In this document: positions 1-5,026 of the stretch, in pieces
How the letters are laid out: every line of letters starts with the position of its first letter
Numbering within the stretch: position 1 is the stretch's first letter
DNA from: an uncultured Prevotella sp.
GTDB lineage: Bacteria > Bacteroidota > Bacteroidia > Bacteroidales > Bacteroidaceae
NCBI GenBank assembly: GCA_900770845.1
Contig: CAAGLS010000178.1
Coordinates: 1 to 5,026 of the forward strand
DNA length: 5,026 nt
Direction: 5' to 3'
Notes under the pieces: model-generated
Told to the model about the DNA's origin: nothing
Database searches by the model: none
The model's input: the letters and a program-made list of their open reading frames with translations, nothing else
Position numbers and translations under genes: made by a program

Positions 1-41
1 CCAATGCCGCCATTGAGAACGCAAAAGAACTTTTAAAATAA
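1..41 (+). CDS. 3' end of an upstream gene (partial)
   Basis: Reading from base 3, the frame gives NAAIENAKELLK followed by TAA at 39-41. The residues form a plausible amphipathic C-terminal helix, and the stop lies six bases before the next start, the spacing expected inside an operon. The other two plus-strand frames reach stops at 14-16 and 34-36 and read less like protein. The tail resembles the end of the next gene (ADELIKKYK), so a helical-repeat protein is possible, but twelve residues cannot identify a family. The function is unknown. Confidence 0.55.
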   Translation, partial: NAAIENAKELLK

Positions 42-47
42 ACAATC

Positions 48-1679
48 ATGTCAATGAAGCATATTCAGAAACACCTCTTCATGTTGATCTTCCTGCTCTC
101 TGCGCTTCCCTTGAATGCCCAGCAGGCGGCCAAAGCCGTTTTCCAGCTCACCACCTATAAGAAGGATGGAACCGTGCTGGCCCAATGTCATGGCTTCTTT
201 ATCGACGCCAACGGCGAGGCGGTGGCTCCTTGGAAGCCCTTTGTGGGCGCGGAGCGTGCCGTGGTGACCGACGCCAAGGGTAAGAAGATTGACGTGAAGA
301 GCCTCATCGGAGCCAATGAGCTCTATGATATCTGCCGTTTCAACACGCAGCAGCCTTCCTCTCCCGTGCAGTTGGCCTCTTCGCCCTTGGCGGTTGGCGA
401 GCCCGTAACCGTGTTGGGCCATAACGCTGTCAGCATGAAGGTGAGCAAGGCCGAGAAATTCAAGGACTACAACTATTATACGCTCAGCGTGGCCAACGAC
501 AAGCTCTATGGTTGTCCGGTGGTCAACAAGCAGGGCAGAGTGATAGGCATCTATTCGTCCACGGCTACGGCCTCGGCCACGGACGTGGCTTTCACCAACG
601 ACTTCAAGGCAAATGGCTTGAGCCTCAACGACCCTGTTTTGAAGGCCTCGGGCATACGGCCTGCGCTCCCCGACAAGCCCAACGATGCGCTCTTGGCCCT
701 CTTCCTGTCCTCTGAGCAGGGCAACGCGGCTCAGCACGAGGCTTTCACCGATGAGTTCATCAGCAAGTTTCCCACCTCTGCCGAGGGCTATTCCCAAAAA
801 GGCTCCATCTATCTCAACGCGCAGGATTTTGCCAATGCCAGCAAGGTGATGGAGGAGGGAATCAGCAAGGCGACGGCCAAGGATGAGGCCCACTTCAACT
901 ACGCAAAGCTCATCTATCAAAAGGTGACCAACTTCCCAGATTCCGTCTATCCTGCATGGAATGCCGACAAGGCAATAGACGAGGCGCAGAAGGCCTACCA
1001 GATTAAGCCCAATTCGCTCTACAAGCATCTGCAGGCACAGGCCACTATGGTGAAGAAGGATTACGACAAGGCCTACTCGATGTTCATGGAGTTGACCAAG
1101 GACACAGCGTTCAAGAGTGGGGAACTGTTTTATGAGGCCGCCTTGTGCCGCCAGCAGCAGAATGCGCCCAAAGAGGAGTTGCTCACGCTGCTCGACAGTG
1201 CCGTGGAGTGCCGTCCGCTCTCCTTCAACACTGCGCCTTACGTGTTGGCGCGAGCCCAGTTGCTCGATGCGATGGGGCAGTATCGCCAGGCTCTCGTCGA
1301 CTACAACCGCTACGACACGCTCACGTTGGGACGCTCCAACGACACATTCTATTATATGCGCTATGCCTGTGAGCTGAAACTGAGGCAATACCAGCAGGCT
1401 CTCAACGACATAGCCCATGCCATAGTGCTCAACCGCAATGTTCCAGGCTATTATGCAGAGATGGCCCAATTGCAGTTGCAGGTCAAGTTGTACGACAAGG
1501 CCATACAGACTGCCGACCTCGGCTTGAAGTCGTTCCCCGACTCGGGCGACCTCTATCTCATCAAGGGACTGAGCCTTATCTTCAGCGGCGACAAGCAGCA
1601 GGGGCTCTCGCTGCTTGAGGAGGCCAAGAGCCATGGTGTTGCCGAGAAGGCTGACGAGCTGATCAAGAAATACAAATAG
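48..1679 (+). CDS. Secreted TPR protein with a degenerate trypsin-like domain
   Basis: The product has 543 residues. Residues 1-24 form a Sec signal peptide (basic start, hydrophobic core FMLIFLLSAL, likely cleavage after LNA) with no lipobox cysteine, so a periplasmic or exported location is likely. Residues 28-190 resemble a trypsin/HtrA-like domain: the GFFIDANG strand, a DICRF segment fitting the catalytic-Asp region (D94), and YGCPVVNKQGRVIGI matching the usual SGGPLxxxxGxVIGI. By eye, the His position (TNYHV) reads APWKP, giving Lys63, and the Ser position gives Tyr154. Two of three catalytic residues are therefore probably missing, suggesting a binding or scaffold role rather than proteolysis. 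Residues 213-540 are about eight TPR-like helix pairs, for example near 246-279, 323-356, 431-464 and 465-498, suited to protein contacts. The start at 48 is six bases after the upstream stop; ATG at 54 (MKHIQKH) is an equally good start. There is no clear ribosome binding site, as is usual in Bacteroidota. The exact role is unknown. Confidence 0.93.
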   Translation: MSMKHIQKHLFMLIFLLSALPLNAQQAAKAVFQLTTYKKDGTVLAQCHGFFIDANGEAVAPWKPFVGAERAVVTDAKGKKIDVKSLIGANELYDICRFNTQQPSSPVQLASSPLAVGEPVTVLGHNAVSMKVSKAEKFKDYNYYTLSVANDKLYGCPVVNKQGRVIGIYSSTATASATDVAFTNDFKANGLSLNDPVLKASGIRPALPDKPNDALLALFLSSEQGNAAQHEAFTDEFISKFPTSAEGYSQKGSIYLNAQDFANASKVMEEGISKATAKDEAHFNYAKLIYQKVTNFPDSVYPAWNADKAIDEAQKAYQIKPNSLYKHLQAQATMVKKDYDKAYSMFMELTKDTAFKSGELFYEAALCRQQQNAPKEELLTLLDSAVECRPLSFNTAPYVLARAQLLDAMGQYRQALVDYNRYDTLTLGRSNDTFYYMRYACELKLRQYQQALNDIAHAIVLNRNVPGYYAEMAQLQLQVKLYDKAIQTADLGLKSFPDSGDLYLIKGLSLIFSGDKQQGLSLLEEAKSHGVAEKADELIKKYK

Positions 1680-1733
1680 CTTAGGCGAGGAATGGCCCAC
1701 GAGCATTTTGCGTGTTTCTTTTGAACGTTGAAT

Positions 1734-1778
1734 TGCCATGAATTGAACATCTGCGTGTGTTCAATTCATGGCATTTTT
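1734..1778 (+). terminator. Intrinsic terminator after the TPR gene
   Basis: Arms TGCCATGAATTGAACA (1734-1749) and TGTTCAATTCATGGCA (1758-1773) pair perfectly over 16 bp around an 8-base loop and run straight into TTTTT (1774-1778). The hairpin begins 54 bases after the TPR gene stop. The stem is AT-rich in its upper half but has a GC-containing base next to the T tract. The T tract sits only on the plus-strand side, so it should end rightward transcription and close the operon. Confidence 0.88.
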
Positions 1779-1882
1779 GGGTTCAATGGATATTATCCGT
1801 GGCTCGGATATGTCATTTTATGTTGTTCTGACTTCGCCAATGTGTGGTCTCCAACCCCCCAAAAGAGGTAAAGGAAAATGGT

Positions 1883-1924
1883 CATGGACAGGACTCCCCC
1901 CCTACGGGGTAAAGCCTGTCCATG
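1883..1924. repeat. Palindrome with GC-rich core
   Basis: CATGGACAGG (1883-1892) pairs perfectly with CCTGTCCATG (1915-1924). The 22-base interior contains a run of seven C (1896-1902) facing GGGG (1906-1909), so a second inner stem of four C-G pairs can stack inside the first. There is no T tract on either side, so it is not an ordinary intrinsic terminator. It could be a dispersed palindromic repeat, a structured RNA element or a protein-binding site. Confidence 0.6.
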
Positions 1925-1932
1925 GAGAAATT

Positions 1933-1959
1933 GCCTTGGCATAAAATTGTGCCAGAGGC
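1933..1959. repeat. Bulged inverted repeat
   Basis: GCCTTGGCA (1933-1941) pairs with TGCCAgAGGC (1950-1959), giving nine pairs with one bulged G at 1955 and an 8-base loop. It lies eight bases after the preceding palindrome, so the two would form tandem hairpins if transcribed. No T tract follows. The function is unknown. Confidence 0.45.
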
Positions 1960-2093
1960 GCATAATATCAGCGCATCCTTGCATCTGGCCAAAAGTGGTT
2001 TGGAAAGCCTTGTCTTGAAACTTTCTATCGTAGAATATTATGTTCAGGGGCGCAATTCTTCGCGATAGCGATTTTCTTCACGGGCGGCTTGTC

Positions 2094-2147
2094 GCCAAAG
2101 GTGTGGGTCTTCGGGGTAGGTGTGGGCCTTTGGCCATTGGGGTCTTC
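2094..2147. repeat. Cluster of short inverted and direct repeats
   Basis: GCCAAAGG (2094-2101) and CCTTTGGC (2127-2134) are perfect 8-base inverted arms around 25 bases. Inside and beside them, GGTGTGGG occurs twice with a 19-base period (2100-2107 and 2119-2126) and GGGTCTTC occurs twice (2105-2112 and 2140-2147). The cluster is G/T-rich on the plus strand, unlike the AT-rich DNA just downstream. It could be a regulator site or slippage-derived sequence; the sequence does not say which. Confidence 0.4.
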
Positions 2148-2181
2148 ATCATTAACAGATCTGAAATGCAAAAAACAACCC

Positions 2182-2230
2182 GATTATTAATCTTCTTTCG
2201 ATAATTCTTTGTATTTTTGCCTTTAATTAT
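2182..2230 (+). promoter_or_regulatory. Probable Bacteroidota-type promoter of the methyltransferase gene
   Basis: TATTTTTG at 2212-2219 matches the -7 consensus TAnnTTTG of the Bacteroidota primary sigma factor, and transcription would start near 2226-2230. This leaves a leader of about 70 bases before the ATG at 2297. A TTTG at the expected -33 position is missing. That position instead holds the odd palindrome GATTATTAATC (2182-2192), which could be a repressor or autoregulator site. The -7 match is seen directly; its use as a promoter is inferred. Confidence 0.5.
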
Positions 2231-2296
2231 AAAGACAACATTGGGAACGCCGCATATAACACGTTGCTGATTGCAGCCCAAAAAACAAATGAAGAC

Positions 2297-4876
2297 ATGA
2301 GCAGACTTGGCAAGACATACAGACTACCGGACACGACAGACTTTGAACACATTGCTGGGGAAAGCTGGTCGCCGTATGGCCTGCGCACTTATATCAGCCT
2401 GTTCAGCAGCGCGGGGGTGGGATGCTATGGTTTTAAGGAAGAGGGCTTTTACTGCGTGGCCACAGTAGAGCTGCTGGAACGCAGACTCAAGATCCAGAAA
2501 TACAACAACAAGTGTGTCTACAACAGTGGATACATTTGTGGCGACATGACCTCGCAAGAGACCAAGGACAAGGTTTTCGCGGAGCTGTCGCTATGGAAAG
2601 ACGCATTCAACGTAACCGACTTGGACGTATTGGTCGCCACTCCGCCGTGCCAAGGCATGTCCGTGGCCAACCACAAGAAGAAAGATGAGCTGAAACGAAA
2701 CTCGCTCGTCGTGGAGTCCATCAAAATGGTCGCTGCCATCCACCCCAAGTTCTTTGTGTTCGAGAATGTACGCGCCTTCCTAAACTCAATCTGCACGGAT
2801 GTCGACGGACAGGACAAATCCATCAAAGAGGCGATTGAATTGAATCTCGGGGGCAAATACAACATTCTCTACCGTGTGGTGAATTTCAAGGATTATGGAA
2901 ACCCTTCGAGCCGGACAAGGACGCTTGTCATAGGAGTGAGGAAAGACCTGCGCGAAATCACCCCCTACGATCTTTTCCCCGACAAGCAGCCCGAAAGGAC
3001 CCTTCGCCAAGTCATAGGGCACCTCCCCCCACTGAAGAAGATGGGCGAAATCTCTCCAGATGACATCTACCACAATTTCAGAAGATACTCACCCCACATG
3101 GAGGCATGGATTTCTGAAATCAAGGAGGGCCAGTCTGCTTTTGACAACACCGACACCAGCCGAATCCCCCATACGGTGAAGAACGGTGTCATTGTGTACA
3201 ACGCCGAAAAGAACGGCGACAAATACAAACGCCAATGCTGGGACAAAGTGGCCCCGTGCATCCACACCCGCAACGACATCTTGGCGAGCCAGAACACCGT
3301 ACACCCCGTCGACAACCGGGTGTTCAGCATACGCGAGGTGATGCTGATGATGTCTGTGCCCGAATCTTTCAGATGGTCGGACATACCCACAGAAGAGCTC
3401 AACGCCCTCCCTTTGGAGGGAAAAGAGGCCTACCTCAAAAAGGAAGAGATGAACATCCGACAGAATTTGGGTGAGGCTGTGCCGACAATCATATTCAAGC
3501 AGATAGCGCACAAGGTTCGCAAGATATTGGCGACTCCCGAGTTTACAGAACAGGATGCGAAGCGCATCATAGAGAGGTTCCACCTCTCGACCCGCGACAG
3601 GCTGCTCGCATACTTTGGGAAGAACACCCATCGTAAGTTTTCAGACTTGTCGAAAGTCGCCGAGATGGCCAACGCCCAACGCGAGAGCAACGCAGCCTAC
3701 TACACCTGCCAAAGCATCTGCTTCTCCATCATCAACAATCTGCCAGAGCCGAAAGGCTATTCCAAATTGGACATCCTTGAGCCGGCAATTGGCGTGGGAA
3801 ACTTTCTGCCGGCCATCATCGAGAAATATGCCGACGTTCCCTCGGTATGCATCGACATGGTTGACGTCGACCCCAACAGCATAGAGATATTGAAAGCCTT
3901 GGTCTGTCGGCTCAATGTGCCGGAGAACTTCCATGTCAACTACATTGTGGACGACTTCCTGCTGCACGATTTCGACAAGACTTACGACATCGTTGTGGGC
4001 AATCCTCCATACATGAAGATCACCAAGGACAAAAAACTGTTGGCCGCCTACAAGGGCAACGCCTACAACAAAGAGACGAACAATATCTTTTCGTTCTTCA
4101 TAGAGAAAGCCATGAAGATAGGCAAAGTTGTGTCGTTTATCGTGCCCAAAAGTCTGATCAACGCTCCCGAGTTCAACCTGACACGGGAGCTGATGGGGGA
4201 AAAGCGCATAGAACGGCTCATCGACTTCGGCGAGAAGGGCTTCAAGGGAGTGAAGATAGAAACCATCAGCTTCATCGTCGACACTCGGAAAAAGCCCAAA
4301 GACACGGTGGTTGAGTCATACATCACAGACACGGTGAGGGTGTGTCGGCAATCATACATCACCGACAGCACTTATCCCTATTGGCTGATATATAGGGATG
4401 GGCATTTCGACGAGGTCGCCTCGAAGATGCAATTCAATGTGTTCAGAGCTTATCGCGACAGGTTCATCACGAAATCCATCACCAAGCGTGAGGGCAGAAT
4501 ACGCGTACTGAAATCAAGGAACATTGGCGACAACAAGATAATAAACATTTCCGATTACGACAGCTATGTTGACGATGTCGGCAACCTGGATGTGGCCAAA
4601 TTCCTCAACAAGAAGAATTGCGTGCTGATTCCCAACCTCACCTACCATCCACGCGCATGCTTTCTTCCCGAGGGATGCATCACAGATGGTTCCGTGGCGA
4701 TATTGACGCCTATTGACAGTTCCGAGGTCATAACGAAGAATGACCTTGCATTCTACGGAACGCCCAACTTTGCCAACTTCTACATGATTGCCCGCAACAG
4801 GGGTACGCGGTCGTTGAACATAGACAACAATTCTGTGTTTTTCTTTGGGAAGCTAAAGGGAGGATCTAACAATTAG
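2297..4876 (+). CDS. Fused cytosine-5 / adenine-N6 DNA methyltransferase (Type IIS-like)
   Basis: The product is 859 residues from ATG 2297. Residues 1-410 form a cytosine-5 module: motif I SLFSSAGVG (34-42, AdoMet binding), motif IV TPPCQGMS with nucleophile Cys118, motif VI ENV with Glu156, motif VIII RTR (206-208), a target-recognition stretch of about 130 residues, motif IX (341-356) and motif X NLGEAVP (390-396). After a linker, residues 465-859 form an adenine-N6 module: YYTC (468-471), motif I ILEPAIGVGNF (493-503), acidic VDVDP (522-526), catalytic NPPY (569-572), VPKSLINA (616-623), then a C-terminal recognition region ending near RNRGTRSLNIDNNSV. All key residues are present, so both activities are expected. 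Carrying both modifications is characteristic of Alw26I/Eco31I/Esp3I-type systems with asymmetric targets; membership here is inferred. A TTG at 2264 would add 11 residues, but ATG 2297, preceded by an A-rich leader, fits better. No complete nuclease partner is in view, so an orphan enzyme is possible. Confidence 0.93.
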   Translation: MSRLGKTYRLPDTTDFEHIAGESWSPYGLRTYISLFSSAGVGCYGFKEEGFYCVATVELLERRLKIQKYNNKCVYNSGYICGDMTSQETKDKVFAELSLWKDAFNVTDLDVLVATPPCQGMSVANHKKKDELKRNSLVVESIKMVAAIHPKFFVFENVRAFLNSICTDVDGQDKSIKEAIELNLGGKYNILYRVVNFKDYGNPSSRTRTLVIGVRKDLREITPYDLFPDKQPERTLRQVIGHLPPLKKMGEISPDDIYHNFRRYSPHMEAWISEIKEGQSAFDNTDTSRIPHTVKNGVIVYNAEKNGDKYKRQCWDKVAPCIHTRNDILASQNTVHPVDNRVFSIREVMLMMSVPESFRWSDIPTEELNALPLEGKEAYLKKEEMNIRQNLGEAVPTIIFKQIAHKVRKILATPEFTEQDAKRIIERFHLSTRDRLLAYFGKNTHRKFSDLSKVAEMANAQRESNAAYYTCQSICFSIINNLPEPKGYSKLDILEPAIGVGNFLPAIIEKYADVPSVCIDMVDVDPNSIEILKALVCRLNVPENFHVNYIVDDFLLHDFDKTYDIVVGNPPYMKITKDKKLLAAYKGNAYNKETNNIFSFFIEKAMKIGKVVSFIVPKSLINAPEFNLTRELMGEKRIERLIDFGEKGFKGVKIETISFIVDTRKKPKDTVVESYITDTVRVCRQSYITDSTYPYWLIYRDGHFDEVASKMQFNVFRAYRDRFITKSITKREGRIRVLKSRNIGDNKIINISDYDSYVDDVGNLDVAKFLNKKNCVLIPNLTYHPRACFLPEGCITDGSVAILTPIDSSEVITKNDLAFYGTPNFANFYMIARNRGTRSLNIDNNSVFFFGKLKGGSNN

Positions 4877-5026
4877 CTCGAGGCGTATTGGGCTTACGCC
4901 CACCTTTTCTCGCCATGGCAGAGTCCAAGCGAGCTTGGCTCTGCTCATTTGGCTTATCGAAAAGGTTCTGCCAGCTATCGGGATTCAAAACGTAAGTTGA
5001 AGAGGGAGTGTAGCGGGATACACGAC
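4866..5026 (-). CDS. Possible 3' end of a convergent gene (partial)
   Basis: On the minus strand a frame stays open from the window edge for 52 codons and stops at TAG (4866-4868), overlapping the methyltransferase end by 11 bases tail-to-tail. It reads, in part, YVLNPDSWQNLFDKPNEQSQ and ends in a basic tail KGGRKPNTPRANC. A restriction endonuclease often lies beside its methyltransferase, so this could be the end of the partner nuclease. Against this, 52 open codons can occur by chance, a plus-strand frame is also open here, and the stretch is dominated by palindromes that could be a non-coding repeat. I recognise no domain in it. Confidence 0.35.
   Translation of the reverse strand, partial: RVSRYTPSSTYVLNPDSWQNLFDKPNEQSQARLDSAMARKGGRKPNTPRANC
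4882..4910 (+). terminator. Weak candidate terminator after the methyltransferase
   Basis: GGCGTA (4882-4887) and TACGCC (4895-4900) form a perfect 6-bp stem with a 7-base loop, followed after four bases by TTTTCT (4905-4910). It begins six bases after the methyltransferase stop, a sensible place to end the rightward transcript. The stem is short and the T tract is displaced and interrupted, so efficiency would be modest. It would lie inside the possible convergent coding region. Confidence 0.4.
4918..4944. repeat. Long near-perfect hairpin, possible dispersed repeat
   Basis: GCAGAG (4918-4923), a bulged T (4924) and CCAAG (4925-4929) pair with CTTGG (4934-4938) and CTCTGC (4939-4944) across the loop CGAG. 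This gives 11 pairs with a single bulge. No T tract follows on the plus strand, so it is not a standard intrinsic terminator in that direction. The compact, GC-rich form is like a REP-type intergenic palindrome. If the minus-strand frame is a gene, this lies in its coding sequence. Confidence 0.6.

Larger units (their letters stand above)
1680..2296. other. Long intergenic region without a convincing gene
   Basis: This stretch of about 617 bases separates the TPR gene from the methyltransferase. Open frames within it are short (up to 67 codons, minus strand), lack a recognisable domain, and cross palindromes and homopolymer runs. It holds, in order: the terminator, two C runs (1855-1860 and 1896-1902), a 10-bp-arm palindrome, a 9-bp bulged hairpin, a set of short direct and inverted repeats around 2094-2147, and an AT-rich promoter region from about 2160. 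It may be a decayed gene or element, or it may contain an untranslated RNA; the sequence alone does not decide between these. Confidence 0.7.

Noticed and set aside
51..1739. A 562-codon open frame on the minus strand, opposite the TPR gene
   Set aside because: It mirrors the TPR gene almost exactly, its composition is a product of that gene's codon bias, and it shows no domain. The plus-strand gene has a signal peptide, a recognisable fold and a terminator.
1961..1977. Repeated GCGCAT near the second hairpin as a possible direct-repeat site
   Set aside because: Two six-base copies alone are not above chance, and no third copy or element boundary is visible.
1793..1984. A 63-codon minus-strand frame in the intergenic region
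   Set aside because: It runs through the 1883-1924 palindrome and a seven-base C/G run, has no recognisable domain, and has no supporting neighbour or promoter.
2025..2068. CTATCG and CGATAG as an inverted repeat
   Set aside because: The arms are only six bases with a 32-base loop, which is expected by chance in several hundred bases.
4915..4995. A 26-codon plus-strand frame starting MAESKRAWLC
   Set aside because: It is too short, has no ribosome binding context, and overlaps the 4918-4944 hairpin and other open frames.
4877..5026. The methyltransferase frame stays open for 50 codons after its TAG, suggesting stop readthrough or a split longer protein
   Set aside because: The protein already ends after a complete C-terminal recognition region, the open length is within chance at this base composition, and the residues cover two palindromes.

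Overview
The window looks chromosomal and comes from a member of the Bacteroidota, probably Prevotellaceae. Three things suggest this: start codons follow A-rich leaders with no clear Shine-Dalgarno sequence, a Bacteroidota-type -7 element (TATTTTTG, matching TAnnTTTG) lies upstream of the second large gene, and the first gene is a secreted protease-like/TPR protein of a style common in that group. The phylum is a fairly firm inference; the genus is a guess.

Layout, left to right. Bases 1-41 hold the last codons of an upstream gene, six bases ahead of the next start. Bases 48-1679 encode a 543-residue exported protein: a signal peptide, a trypsin/HtrA-like domain whose catalytic His and Ser positions appear to be replaced, and about eight TPR-like helical repeats. 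A strong intrinsic terminator (16-bp perfect stem plus T5) follows at 1734-1778. Bases 1680-2296 hold no convincing gene. They contain a second large palindrome, a third smaller hairpin, a cluster of short direct and inverted repeats, and an AT-rich promoter region.

Bases 2297-4876 encode an 859-residue DNA methyltransferase that fuses two complete catalytic modules: an N-terminal cytosine-5 module (PCQG, ENV, RxR and motifs IX and X visible) and a C-terminal adenine-N6 module (EPAIGVGNF and NPPY visible). A fused m5C+m6A enzyme fits a Type IIS-like system with an asymmetric target, where each strand needs its own modification. The Alw26I/Eco31I/Esp3I systems are the best known precedent. No restriction endonuclease is complete in the window.

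The last 160 bases carry two hairpins. On the minus strand they contain an open frame of 52 codons whose stop overlaps the methyltransferase stop tail-to-tail. This could be the 3' end of a convergent gene, possibly the missing nuclease, or it could be a chance frame over a palindromic intergenic repeat. I rate the coding reading below even odds.

The two large genes do not obviously work together. The first belongs to an envelope or housekeeping operon that ends at the terminator. The second looks like an accessory DNA-modification gene placed after it, with its own promoter.
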